Part shown: positions 40,565-49,338 of the stretch, piece by piece | Position numbering within the stretch: position 1 is the stretch's first letter | How the letters are laid out: each line of letters begins with the position of its first letter | NCBI GenBank assembly: GCA_902801465.1 | Contig: CADCIH010000012.1 | Location: forward strand, 1-64,000 | Direction: 5' to 3' | DNA length: 64,000 bases | Origin: an uncultured Bacteroidia bacterium | GTDB lineage: Bacteria; Bacteroidota; Bacteroidia; Bacteroidales; F082 | Notes under the pieces: model-generated | Told to the model about the DNA's origin: nothing | The model's database searches: none | What the model saw: the letters and a program-made list of their open reading frames with translations, nothing else | Made by a program: the position numbers and the translations under genes

Positions 40565-41281
40565 TCATTTGCTTAAGAACAAATTTTCCATCGTGAACAC
40601 CCCAGTCTTGCCGATAAGGAATTGTGCGGCGGCCAGTGCGCCCTGGGCGAGACCCTCTCGGCTGAAAGCCTCGTGGGTCAAGGTGATGCGGTCGGCGGAA
40701 GAACGAGCGGTGACGCTATGGATGCCAAACACCTCACCCTCACGGGTGACCTCAATCGGCAAGGTGTCGGCAGGATAGGGCTCGTTGATGCTCCAACATT
40801 GGTAACGGCTGCTCTCTGCGATGATGTCGTTGGCGAGCTTGGCTGCCGTGCCGCTGGGCTTGTCCAACTTGTGGATGTGATGGGTCTCAGCCAACGACAT
40901 GGCATAGCCGTACTTCTCGGCAAACTGCGCCAACTGCTTGTTGATGCGAAACACCATGTTCATCCCAATGCTGAAATTGGGAGCGTAAAACAGACTTTGA
41001 TGCTCTTTAATGCAACGATTTTTGATCTCATCCAAACGATCATACCAAGCGGTGGTACCCACCACAATGGGCAGGTGCAGGTCGAAACAACGGCTGATGT
41101 TTGCGAAAGCCTGGTCGGGCTGGCTGAACTCGATGGCGACATCGGCGGTTTTCAGCTGTTCAAGACGTTCGTCCCATTCCTGCTCGTTGTCGATGGTGAC
41201 TACAACCTCATGGCCTTTGGCAAGGGCGAGGCGCTCCACCTCGTGGCCCATCTTCCCGTATCCTAAAAGTGCGATTTTCAT
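40565..41281 (-). CDS. dapB: 4-hydroxy-tetrahydrodipicolinate reductase
   Basis: A 238-residue enzyme. The N-terminal Rossmann motif is MKIALLGYGKMGHEVE (GYGKMG); the catalytic segment HHIHKLDKPSGTAAKLA contains the conserved HH and KxxSGT residues. It acts in lysine/diaminopimelate synthesis. It starts 1 bp after the DUF5683 gene stop. Transcription runs parA-parB-DUF5683-dapB. Confidence 0.95.
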   Translation of the reverse strand: MKIALLGYGKMGHEVERLALAKGHEVVVTIDNEQEWDERLEQLKTADVAIEFSQPDQAFANISRCFDLHLPIVVGTTAWYDRLDEIKNRCIKEHQSLFYAPNFSIGMNMVFRINKQLAQFAEKYGYAMSLAETHHIHKLDKPSGTAAKLANDIIAESSRYQCWSINEPYPADTLPIEVTREGEVFGIHSVTARSSADRITLTHEAFSREGLAQGALAAAQFLIGKTGVFTMENLFLSK

Positions 41282-41282
41282 G

Positions 41283-41864
41283 TCAAAAATTGAGTGAGAA
41301 AGTTAGCCCCGTCTGCCGTAACCCAGCCAAAGCAAGGTTAGGCGTGTTGGGGGTGGTGAAGACGGGGTCGATGTGTAAACTCAAGTCGTCACCAATGTCG
41401 TAAGTGTAAAGATGCCCGTCAACGATGGCATCGACGATATTGAGCCCGTACCAGGCGGCCGCGATGATGCAAAATAGCTCGAAGTCACGACGGTACGACT
41501 CCTTGTAGCTCTGAAGCTGACTGGCCTGATAGCTTTCTGAAAGCTGTATCTCGTATTCGCTCGGTATCTCGCCCTCATCGAGGTTGCCGGTCTTGATCTT
41601 GTAGGCGGTGAGGAAGGTCTTGTAGTCGGAATAGTTGCTGTATGCCATGTAACCGATACCTCCGAACCCTGCGTAGATGATAGGGGTCTTCCACCATTTG
41701 CCGTTATAGATTTGGCCCGATCCGGGAAGGATGGCCGACATGATGGCGGCTTTCTTGGCACTATGTTCCTTCTTCGCCACCAAGGTGTCCTGCGCCTGTG
41801 CCGTTGCCGATAGCAACAGCAGGGCAGCAAGCGTGATGAAAAAGTGTGCGTGCCGGCGTGACAT
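41283..41864 (-). CDS. DUF5683 membrane/envelope protein
   Basis: A 193-residue protein with a signal peptide (to ATAQAQ, ~25). The core KKAAIMSAILPGSGQIYNGKWWKTPIIYAGFGGIGYMAYSNYSDY is the DUF5683 hallmark, with hydrophobic segments. Function is unknown. It lies directly between parB (its ATG abuts the parB stop) and dapB, its usual place in Bacteroidota. Confidence 0.85.
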   Translation of the reverse strand: MSRRHAHFFITLAALLLLSATAQAQDTLVAKKEHSAKKAAIMSAILPGSGQIYNGKWWKTPIIYAGFGGIGYMAYSNYSDYKTFLTAYKIKTGNLDEGEIPSEYEIQLSESYQASQLQSYKESYRRDFELFCIIAAAWYGLNIVDAIVDGHLYTYDIGDDLSLHIDPVFTTPNTPNLALAGLRQTGLTFSLNF

Positions 41865-42764
41865 TTATTTCTTGCTGAATGACTCGATGATGCGGTTGAA
41901 CTCTTCCTCGTTCTTGAAGTCGATGACCACGCTGCCCTGTCCCTTGAGGTTTCGTTTCACCTTGACCCGGGTGTTGAGGGCTTGTGAGAGGGTCTTGATC
42001 TGGGCTTTGAAATGCTCTGGCAGGTAGTTGGTTTGCTTGCGGGCTTCCTTGCCTTCCTCGACGTTGGTTTTGGCTCTCTGGGCAAGCTCCTCGGTCTGGC
42101 GCACGCTGAGGTCGTCCTCGATGATCTGTTGCAGGATGCGGAGTTGGCTTTCCTTGTCCTCGACGTTGATGAGGGCGCGGGCGTGGGCCATGCTGATGTG
42201 CCCGTCGCGTAGGGCGATCTGAATCTCGGCGGGGAGTTTCAGCAGACGCAGGAAGTTGGCTATGGCGGAGCGGCTCTTGCCCACGCGTTCGCTGAGCTGT
42301 TCTTGGGTGAGGCTGCACTCGTCGATGAGGCGCTGGTAGGAGATGGCCACCTCAATGGCGTTGAGGTTCTCACGGTGGATATTCTCAATCAAGGCCAGCT
42401 CAAGCATCTGTTCGTCATTGGCGATACGGATGAAGGCCGGTATCTTCGAAAGGCCTGCCAGCTTGGATGCCCTCAAGCGGCGCTCACCTGAGATCAGCTG
42501 GTAGCGGTTGTAGCCGAGCTTGCGTACGGTGATGGGCTGGATGATACCTTGTTCCTTGATCGACTGGGCCAACTCAGCCAAGGCTTCCTCGTCGAATTCG
42601 ATGCGAGGCTGGAAGGGGTTGGCCTCGATGAGGTTGATGTCGATCTCGGCAACGGCTCCTGCTACATAGTCGCCGCTGATGTCGCGGCTGGTGATATCTG
42701 TTTCAGGACTTTCCAGTATGGCGTCAAGGCCACGTCCCAGTCCTCTTTTCTTATTATCTGCCAT
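41865..42764 (-). CDS. parB: Chromosome-partitioning protein ParB
   Basis: A 299-residue protein. The N-terminal start KKRGLGRGLDAIL is typical. The ParB/Srx CTPase domain contains NPFQPRIEFDEEALAELAQSI and SGERRLRASKLAGL, with the ENIHRENLNAIE stretch. A helix-turn-helix follows (TQEQLSERVGKSRSAIANFLRLLKL), then a C-terminal dimerisation region (GSVVIDFKNEEEFNRII). It loads at parS to segregate origins. No parS site was confidently seen. Confidence 0.95.
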   Translation of the reverse strand: MADNKKRGLGRGLDAILESPETDITSRDISGDYVAGAVAEIDINLIEANPFQPRIEFDEEALAELAQSIKEQGIIQPITVRKLGYNRYQLISGERRLRASKLAGLSKIPAFIRIANDEQMLELALIENIHRENLNAIEVAISYQRLIDECSLTQEQLSERVGKSRSAIANFLRLLKLPAEIQIALRDGHISMAHARALINVEDKESQLRILQQIIEDDLSVRQTEELAQRAKTNVEEGKEARKQTNYLPEHFKAQIKTLSQALNTRVKVKRNLKGQGSVVIDFKNEEEFNRIIESFSKK

Positions 42765-42765
42765 T

Positions 42766-42795
42766 CTAAATTCTTAATTCTTAATTCTTAATTAA
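42766..42795. repeat. Short tandem repeat between parA and parB
   Basis: Three to four copies of an ATTCTTA-type unit fill most of the parA-parB gap. Confidence 0.75.
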
Positions 42796-42797
42796 TT

Positions 42798-43568
42798 TTA
42801 ACTTTTCCCATTTTTCTCCAACACCTCTCTCGCCAAATTCAAATAGTTGATGGCTCCCACCGAACCGGCGTCGTGCATGATGATGGTCTTTCCGAAGCTG
42901 GGGGCCTCGCCGAGACGGGTGTTGCGGTTGATGATGGTGTCGAACACCATGTCCTGAAAGTGCATCTTCACCTCTTCGACAACCTGTTTGGAGAGACGCA
43001 GACGGGTGTCGAACATCGTGAGCAGGATTCCCTCGATGTCGAGGTTGGGGTTGAGACGGGTCTGCACTATCTTGATGGTATTGAGCAGTTTGCCAAGCCC
43101 CTCGAGGGCGAAATACTCGCATTGCACGGGGATGATGACCGAGTCGGACGCGGTGAGGGCGTTCACGGTGACCAGTCCCAGCGAGGGAGAACAGTCGATG
43201 ATGATGAATTCGTACTCGTCTTTGATTTGGTCGAGGGTCTTCTTCATCATCTTCTCACGTTCGGGCAGGTTAATCATCTCAATCTCGGCTCCCACCAAGT
43301 CGATGTGGGCGGGGAGTAGATAAAGGTTGGGCGTCTCGGTCTCCAAGATGACACCATGAGGATCGGTACCCTCGATGATGCATTCATAGACGCTGGTGGT
43401 GATCTCCTTGGGGTTGAGTCCCACACCGGAAGTGGCATTGGCTTGCGGATCGGCGTCGATTAAAAGGGTTTTATGGTCGAGGACGGCGAGGCTGGCAGCC
43501 AGGTTGATGGCCGTGGTGGTCTTGCCTACGCCGCCTTTTTGGTTGGCTATTGCTATGATTTTTCCCAT
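42798..43568 (-). CDS. parA: Chromosome-partitioning ATPase ParA/Soj
   Basis: A 256-residue deviant-Walker ATPase. P-loop KGGVGKTTTAINLAASLA with the signature lysine, A' motif LLIDADPQANATSGVG, and Walker B FIIIDCSPSLGLVTVNAL. No N-terminal HTH, so it is the chromosomal Soj type. First gene of the parA-parB-DUF5683-dapB operon. Confidence 0.96.
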   Translation of the reverse strand: MGKIIAIANQKGGVGKTTTAINLAASLAVLDHKTLLIDADPQANATSGVGLNPKEITTSVYECIIEGTDPHGVILETETPNLYLLPAHIDLVGAEIEMINLPEREKMMKKTLDQIKDEYEFIIIDCSPSLGLVTVNALTASDSVIIPVQCEYFALEGLGKLLNTIKIVQTRLNPNLDIEGILLTMFDTRLRLSKQVVEEVKMHFQDMVFDTIINRNTRLGEAPSFGKTIIMHDAGSVGAINYLNLAREVLEKNGKS

Positions 43569-43594
43569 GAAATTTTCTGATTAATTCGAGTTAG

Positions 43595-43602
43595 CAAAAG
43601 TA
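43595..43602 (-). promoter_or_regulatory. Promoter -7 element of the par operon
   Basis: Minus strand TACTTTTG, 26 bp upstream of the parA ATG. Confidence 0.5.
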
Positions 43603-43669
43603 CGTCTTTTGCCACGTTTTTGTTGTGAAGGCTTGATGAAAGTTATCAACAAAGGGCGTTTTTGTTGAT

Positions 43670-43702
43670 AAAAAAAAGCCGCACTTTTCGGGTGCGGCTT
43701 TC
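43670..43702 (-). terminator. Intrinsic terminator of the DUF3276 gene
   Basis: A 10-bp stem AAAGCCGCAC/GTGCGGCTTT (43692-43701 with 43675-43684) is followed on the minus strand by a T run. Confidence 0.85.
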
Positions 43703-43720
43703 TTTGTGTCTGGTGACGGA

Positions 43721-44071
43721 TCAATAGTTCTTTCCCAGGTCGTCGAACCACTTGTCGATGCCTTCCTCGGTGTTGGTGGCAGGCTCCTCGTTGTAGTCTT
43801 CAGGATATACGCCAGTTTCAACGAAGTTGATGGCGTCGTTCAAGGCTTTTGACACCTTTTGGAAGTCTTCCTTGTAAAGGAAAATCTTGTGCTTTTCATA
43901 GAAAAAGCGGTTCTGTTCATTGTCAAAACGCCTCTTGCTCTCCGTTATCGTGAGGTATTTCTCGTCGTTTCTAGTGGTTTTCACATCGAAGAAATATGTT
44001 CTTTTGCCAGCCTTCACAGCCTTCGAGAACAGTTCTTCCCTTTCATTCATCGATTCATTTTCTTCCATCAT
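43721..44071 (-). CDS. PUR-alpha-like DUF3276 nucleic-acid-binding protein
   Basis: A 116-residue protein with the DUF3276/PUR repeat KRTYFFDVKTTRNDEKYLTITESKR and KIFLYKEDFQKVSKALNDAI. It ends in an acidic tail (EEPATNTEEGIDKWFDDLGKNY). PUR domains bind single-stranded DNA or RNA; the bacterial role is unclear. Either of two adjacent ATGs (44071, 44068) may be used. Confidence 0.85.
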   Translation of the reverse strand: MMEENESMNEREELFSKAVKAGKRTYFFDVKTTRNDEKYLTITESKRRFDNEQNRFFYEKHKIFLYKEDFQKVSKALNDAINFVETGVYPEDYNEEPATNTEEGIDKWFDDLGKNY

Positions 44072-44117
44072 GTCTTAATAAGTTTTAAAAAGCGCACAAA
44101 AGTAAAATAAAATCTCC

Positions 44118-44125
44118 TATCTTTG
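44118..44125 (+). promoter_or_regulatory. Promoter -7 element of the exonuclease-FAH-protease operon
   Basis: TATCTTTG, 27 bp before the exonuclease ATG. No clear -33 element. Confidence 0.5.
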
Positions 44126-44152
44126 CAACAATGATTCAATTTTTTTTACCCC

Positions 44153-44971
44153 ATGGAACTTAACCTAAAACGTCCCATCGCCTTTTTCGACTTGGAGACG
44201 ACGGGACTTAACACCACCCACGACCGCATCGTTGAAATCAGCATTTTGCGAGTGAATGTCGACGGCTCCGAAGAGCAGCGCACTTGGTTGCTCAATCCCG
44301 AGATGCATATCTCAGAAGAGTCCTCTTCAGTGCATGGCTATACCGACCTGATGGTCGCCAACCAACCTACCTTCCGTGAAAAAGCACCCGAGATCGCAAG
44401 GTTTATTGGGAATGCCGACCTTGCTGGATATAATATCTTGAAGTTTGACCTCCCGATGCTCATGGAAGAGTTCCTGAGGGTGGAGTTCGACTTCGACCTG
44501 AAGAGCCGCGATTTCATTGATGTGATGAACATCTTCATGAAGATGGAACCCCGTACACTGAAGGGCGCCTACCGCTTCTTCTGCCATGAGGAACTCGAAG
44601 GAGCCCACGGCGCGGGAGCCGACACCAAAGCAACGTACGAAGTGCTGAAAGCCATGCTCGACAAATACGACGGCGTCGATTATGAGGATTCGAAAGGTGT
44701 CAAGTCACAAGGACCCGTCAACGACATGAAAGAATTGTCGAAGTTCTCCGCCCATCATCAGAACGCCGACCTCTCAGGACAGATCATCTATGACGCCGAA
44801 GGGAAAGAAGTGTTCCAATTTGGTAAACACAAAGGCAAGCGTGTGGAGGACGTGTTCCGGATGGAACCTTCCTATTACTCGTGGATGATGAACAGCGAAT
44901 TCCCTCTCTATACCAAGAAACTCATTACCGCCATCAAACTCCGTATGGGCGGCAAGGCAGCACACTTCTGA
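44153..44971 (+). CDS. DnaQ-like 3'-5' exonuclease
   Basis: A 272-residue protein. The DEDDh core has Exo I IAFFDLETTGLNTTHDRIVEI, Exo II GYNILKFDLPML, and Exo III HGAGADTKATYEVL, with the catalytic His and Asp. The C-terminal ~70 residues (QFGKHKGKRVEDVFR, YYSWMMNSEFP) form a DUF3820-like module found in bacterial exonucleases. It probably acts in DNA repair or RNA turnover. It is the first gene of a rightward operon, 2 bp before the FAH gene. Confidence 0.88.
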   Translation: MELNLKRPIAFFDLETTGLNTTHDRIVEISILRVNVDGSEEQRTWLLNPEMHISEESSSVHGYTDLMVANQPTFREKAPEIARFIGNADLAGYNILKFDLPMLMEEFLRVEFDFDLKSRDFIDVMNIFMKMEPRTLKGAYRFFCHEELEGAHGAGADTKATYEVLKAMLDKYDGVDYEDSKGVKSQGPVNDMKELSKFSAHHQNADLSGQIIYDAEGKEVFQFGKHKGKRVEDVFRMEPSYYSWMMNSEFPLYTKKLITAIKLRMGGKAAHF

Positions 44972-44973
44972 TC

Positions 44974-45585
44974 ATGAAAATCATCTGCATCGGCCGTAAC
45001 TATCTGGCGCACGTCAAAGAGTTGGACAACGCCCTGCCCTCCGAACCCATGTTCTTCATGAAACCGGACACGGCACTGCTTCCGCCAGGCCAACCTTTCC
45101 CTTATCCTGAATTCAGCAAGGAGGTCCATTACGAGACAGAACTTGTACTGCGTATCAGCAAGACAGCCAAACAAGTTGCTGAGAAAACGGCCTCGCAGTA
45201 TTATGACGCCATCGCCGTCGGAATCGACTTCACCGCACGTGACCTGCAAAGCGAATGCAAGGCCAAAGGTCATCCTTGGGAAAAAGCAAAGTCCTTCGAC
45301 TATTCAGCCCCCGTCGGAGTCTTCAAACCGATTACGGCACTGAATGACCCCTCAGACATCCGATTCGGCATGAAGCTTAACGGAAAATGGGTACAGCAAG
45401 GTAGCAGCGTTGACATGATCTTCAACTTCGACCTGCTCGTTTCCTACGTCTCACGCTACGTTACCCTCAACGTTGGCGACTACCTCTTCACCGGTACTCC
45501 CCAAGGCGTTGGAGAAGTACACCCCGGCGACCATCTGGAGTTGTTCCTCGAAGAGGAATCTGTTTTGAAATTTGAAGTAAAATAA
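44974..45585 (+). CDS. Fumarylacetoacetate hydrolase-family protein
   Basis: A 203-residue protein from ATG 44974. FAH-fold motifs: MKIICIGRNYLAHVKELDN, FMKPDTALLPP, HYETELVLRISK (metal-binding glutamates), AVGIDFTARDLQ and YLFTGTPQGVGEVHPGD. Length fits short acylpyruvase or oxaloacetate-decarboxylase members (FAHD1-like). The substrate is unknown. It is cotranscribed with the exonuclease and protease genes. Confidence 0.88.
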   Translation: MKIICIGRNYLAHVKELDNALPSEPMFFMKPDTALLPPGQPFPYPEFSKEVHYETELVLRISKTAKQVAEKTASQYYDAIAVGIDFTARDLQSECKAKGHPWEKAKSFDYSAPVGVFKPITALNDPSDIRFGMKLNGKWVQQGSSVDMIFNFDLLVSYVSRYVTLNVGDYLFTGTPQGVGEVHPGDHLELFLEEESVLKFEVK

Positions 45586-45603
45586 ATATAAATATTGAAT
45601 AAT

Positions 45604-48600
45604 ATGAAAAAACTTCTCGTTGTTGTGCTTTTGATGATAGGCGCTCAGCTGATGGCCCAGCCGCTGTGGATGCGCTATAATGTAATCTCGCCTCAAGGCG
45701 ACAAGATCGCCTTCTGCTACAAAGGTGACGTGTATGTGGTGCCCGTTGGCGGTGGCAAAGCAATGCAACTGACAACTACCTCATCGTACGAGACCACCCC
45801 TGTGTGGTCGCCCGACGGCAAGACCTTGGCCTTTGCCACCGACCGAAACGGCAACTACGACGTCTATGTGGTCTCATCAGAAGGCGGCGTGGCACAACGT
45901 GTCACCACCAACTCGGCATACGAGACGCCGTTGGCCTTCTCTCCCGACGGCAAGGAGATCTACTTCTCGGCCCAGATACAGAAAGGGGCCGACAACGTGC
46001 AGTTTCCCGCCAGTTGGATCACCGAATTATATAAGGTGAGCGTCAAAGGTGGCCGCCCCGAACAGGTGGTGGCTGTGCCAGTGGGAAGCATGTCGTTCGA
46101 CCAAGATGGCAAGTCGTTCCTCTACTACGACCGTAAAGGCAGCGAGAACGTGTGGCGCAAACACCATGTATCATCAGTGGCGCGCGATGTGGTTTATTAT
46201 GACGCCAAGAAAGAGACTCATACCATCATGACGACCAACGTGGGCGAGGACCGTGACCCACGTTACCTTCCCGGCTATCAAGAAGTGGTGTTCCTCAGCG
46301 AGCGCAACGGAGGTAGTTTCAACGTGTACAAGGCTCCTGCCAACGACCTTGAGAAGGCAGAGGCGGTCACCCGCTACAAGACCCATCCCGTGCGGTTCCT
46401 GAGCGTCGCCAACAATGGCGTGATCTGCTATGGTTACATGGGTGAGATCTATGCGCATCACGTAGGAGAGAAACCTAAGAAAGTCCATGTCGAGATTGTC
46501 AACGATCAGCCCACCGAACAGCTGGAGAAGAAAAGCTTCGGAGGCATCGGCGACTTCGACCTGAGCCAAGACGGTAAACTGGTGGCCTTCACCTCACGCG
46601 GAGAAGTGTTCGTGACCGGTACCGACGAATACGCCACCACCAAACAGGTCACCCATACCGCCCAACCGGAACGTAGCCCTTCGTTCTCCAAAGACGGACG
46701 TACCTTGGTGTATGCCTCCGAACGCGATGGCTACTGGAACATCTATCAGGCTACCATAGAGCGTAAGGATGACTATAACTTCGCATACGCCACCCTCGTC
46801 GATGAGAAACCGCTGTTTCCCAATGACGGTGTGGAACGCCTCGACCCGACTTATTCGCCCGACGGCAAGGAGATCGCCTTCATCGAGAATCGCAACATCC
46901 TGAAAGTGTATAACACCGAGACAGAAGAGACACGTACCATCACCAACGGCTGCCAACACTATGAGACGGGCGACTATGGCTTCGCATACGAGTGGAGTCC
47001 CGACGGACAGTGGTTCGTGATTACCCTGATCACCCACATGCGCGACCCATACGCCGATATCGGCATCGTGAAAGCCGACGGCGAGCAAAAGATCTATAAC
47101 ATCACCGAGAGCGCCTATATCGACGGCAACCCGCATTGGGCGCTCGACGGCAACGCCATCATCTATCGCTCCAACCGCTATGGCATGCGCTCACACGCCT
47201 CATGGGGTAGCCAAAACGATGCATTCATCGCCTTCATGAACCAAGATGCGTACGACCGCTTCCGCTTGAGCAAAGAGGAATACGCCCTTTTGAAGGAAAC
47301 CGAGAAGGCTGACAAGAAATCCGATAAAAAAGACGAGAAGAAAGACGAGAAAAAAGATTCAAACAAGGAGGAAAAGAAAGACGACAAGTCAAAGGAAACC
47401 AAGAAGATAGAAATCGACCTTGACCACCTCCAGGACCGAGTGGCACGCCTTACCCCAATGTCATCAAGCATGGGAGGGATGGCTTTGTCGAAAGACGGTG
47501 AGAAGTTCTATTTCATGGCTTCATTCGAGAAGGGATACGACCTGTGGGAGATGGATGTTCGTGAGAAGTCGATGAAAATCCTGAAGAAGATGGGACAAGG
47601 TGGCGGAGGCCTTAAGATGCAGGGTGACAACCTCTTCCTGCTCTCGGGTGGAAACCTTCAGAAGATTGACAAGAGCGGCAAGTCGAGCTCGATCAAATAC
47701 GACGCCACTATGCGACTCGACTACGCCGCCGAACGCGAGTATATGTTCAACCACGTGTTCCTGCAAATCGAGAAGCGGTTCTTCATGAAAGACCATCATG
47801 GTGTGGACCTCGAAATGATGAAGGAAGCCTATCGGCCATTCCTGGCTCATATCAACAACAATTACGACTTCTCGGAGATGCTGAGCGAGATTTTGGGCGA
47901 GCTCAACGTGTCGCACACCGGTTCCGGCTACCGTCCCTCCAGCCGTGGAGGCGATGCCACCGCCGAGTTTGGTGTGTTGCTTGATCTCGACTATAACGGC
48001 GACGGACTGAAGATCGCTGAGGTGGTGGAAGGTGGTCCTTTCGACAAACAGAAGTCGAAAGTAAAGGCTGGCTGCATTATCCAGAAGATTGACGGCGTGG
48101 AGATTAAGAAAGGAATGGACTACTATCCGCTGCTCAATAACAAATCTGGCAAGACCGTGCTGGTGTCCATCGCAGATGGCAAGGATTCCTGGGAAGAGAC
48201 CGTGAAGCCCATCAGCCACGGCGCCATGAACGATTTGCTATACGACCGTTGGGTGAAACATAACGAGGCCGAGGTTGAACGCCTGTCGAAAGGCCGTCTC
48301 GGCTATGTCCATATCAAGAGCATGGGCGACGCCAGCTATCGTGACGTGTATTCACAGATACTGGGCAAATACAACCTGTGCGATGGCGTGGTCATCGACA
48401 CCCGTTTCAACGGAGGCGGACGCCTGCACGAGGATATCGAAATCCTCTTCAGCGGTGAGAAATATCTGGAACAGGTGGTCAACGACAGCGTGGCTTGTGT
48501 GATGCCCTCGCGGCGTTACAACAAACCCTCAGTGATGCTCATCGGCGAAGCCAACTACAGCAACGCCCACGGCACGCCTTGGGTGTATAAGCACAAACAG

Positions 48601-48867
48601 ATGGGTACCTTGGTGGGCATGCCCGTGCCCGGCACCATGTCTAGCGTGACTTGGGAGACCCTGCAAGATCCTTCACTGTATTTCGGACTGCCCGTGGTGG
48701 GCTACCGCACCGAACAAGGCAACTGGCTTGAGAACACCCAACTGGAACCTGACGTGAAAGTGCGTAACACACCTGAGAAGTTGGCCAAGGGTGAGGATGA
48801 ACAGCTGGAAGCCGCAGTCCGCGAACTGCAAAAAGAAGTTAAAAGTTTTAAATATTGGGGGAAATAA
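45604..48867 (+). CDS. Tricorn-type S41 protease
   Basis: A 1087-residue periplasmic protease from the ATG 45604, with a signal peptide (to LMAQ, ~19). It has beta-propeller WD40/TolB-like repeats (TPVWSPDGKTLAFATDRNG, FSPDGKEIYFSA and others, ~30-540), a Lys/Asp/Glu-rich linker (~560-600), a second propeller part, a PDZ domain (~800-870) and the S41 core. Probable catalytic residues are Ser-His in LNVSHTGSG, the nucleophile Ser in ANYSNAHGTP, and a Glu in WLENTQLEPDV, as in tricorn. It likely degrades peptides from damaged envelope proteins. Confidence 0.9.
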   Translation: MKKLLVVVLLMIGAQLMAQPLWMRYNVISPQGDKIAFCYKGDVYVVPVGGGKAMQLTTTSSYETTPVWSPDGKTLAFATDRNGNYDVYVVSSEGGVAQRVTTNSAYETPLAFSPDGKEIYFSAQIQKGADNVQFPASWITELYKVSVKGGRPEQVVAVPVGSMSFDQDGKSFLYYDRKGSENVWRKHHVSSVARDVVYYDAKKETHTIMTTNVGEDRDPRYLPGYQEVVFLSERNGGSFNVYKAPANDLEKAEAVTRYKTHPVRFLSVANNGVICYGYMGEIYAHHVGEKPKKVHVEIVNDQPTEQLEKKSFGGIGDFDLSQDGKLVAFTSRGEVFVTGTDEYATTKQVTHTAQPERSPSFSKDGRTLVYASERDGYWNIYQATIERKDDYNFAYATLVDEKPLFPNDGVERLDPTYSPDGKEIAFIENRNILKVYNTETEETRTITNGCQHYETGDYGFAYEWSPDGQWFVITLITHMRDPYADIGIVKADGEQKIYNITESAYIDGNPHWALDGNAIIYRSNRYGMRSHASWGSQNDAFIAFMNQDAYDRFRLSKEEYALLKETEKADKKSDKKDEKKDEKKDSNKEEKKDDKSKETKKIEIDLDHLQDRVARLTPMSSSMGGMALSKDGEKFYFMASFEKGYDLWEMDVREKSMKILKKMGQGGGGLKMQGDNLFLLSGGNLQKIDKSGKSSSIKYDATMRLDYAAEREYMFNHVFLQIEKRFFMKDHHGVDLEMMKEAYRPFLAHINNNYDFSEMLSEILGELNVSHTGSGYRPSSRGGDATAEFGVLLDLDYNGDGLKIAEVVEGGPFDKQKSKVKAGCIIQKIDGVEIKKGMDYYPLLNNKSGKTVLVSIADGKDSWEETVKPISHGAMNDLLYDRWVKHNEAEVERLSKGRLGYVHIKSMGDASYRDVYSQILGKYNLCDGVVIDTRFNGGGRLHEDIEILFSGEKYLEQVVNDSVACVMPSRRYNKPSVMLIGEANYSNAHGTPWVYKHKQMGTLVGMPVPGTMSSVTWETLQDPSLYFGLPVVGYRTEQGNWLENTQLEPDVKVRNTPEKLAKGEDEQLEAAVRELQKEVKSFKYWGK

Positions 48868-48869
48868 TC

Positions 48870-49295
48870 ATGAGTAACGGAAGAGGAAAAAAGTTTTTTG
48901 GTTGGTTTTTCGGAATAGCCTTTGTGGGCTTGGCCATCTGGTTTTTCTTCAAGTTCTACTTTGTGTTCGGCGCTGGCGTGAAGGCGGGCGAGTTGAACCT
49001 GTTCGTGTATAAAGGATACGTCTTCAAGACATACGAAGGCCGCTTGATCCAGGCAGGATACAACTCGAAGAACTCCAACGCTACCATCCAGTCGAATGAG
49101 TTCAACTTCTCCGTAAAGGACGAGAACGTGGCCCGTCAACTGGAACGTTGCGCCGGAAAGACCGTGGAACTGCATTACAAAGAATATCTCGGAGCTTTGC
49201 CTTGGAGGGGAATGAGCTGCTATGTGGTTGACAGCGTGCTTTCAGTAAGCACCAGCACAGAGCCATTGCCGTTCCCTGTTACAGAAGGGGAATAA
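48870..49295 (+). CDS. Conserved small membrane protein
   Basis: A 141-residue protein from ATG 48870, 2 bp after the protease stop. One N-terminal transmembrane helix (FFGWFFGIAFVGLAIWFFFKFY), then an extracytoplasmic beta-rich domain (KAGELNLFVYKGYVFKTYEGRL, TVELHYKEYLGALPWRGMSCYVVD). The function is unknown. Cotranscription with the protease suggests a shared envelope role. Confidence 0.78.
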   Translation: MSNGRGKKFFGWFFGIAFVGLAIWFFFKFYFVFGAGVKAGELNLFVYKGYVFKTYEGRLIQAGYNSKNSNATIQSNEFNFSVKDENVARQLERCAGKTVELHYKEYLGALPWRGMSCYVVDSVLSVSTSTEPLPFPVTEGE

Positions 49296-49299
49296 TCAG

Positions 49300-49335
49300 C
49301 GGGAGGGCGACGGCTCTGTCACCCTCCCGTTTATA
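49300..49335. terminator. Terminator between convergent operons
   Basis: A 12-bp inverted repeat CGGGAGGGCGAC/GTCACCCTCCCG (49300-49311 with 49318-49329, nearly perfect) is followed by a T-rich stretch. It separates the protease operon from the RHS gene. Confidence 0.75.
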
Positions 49336-49338
49336 GTT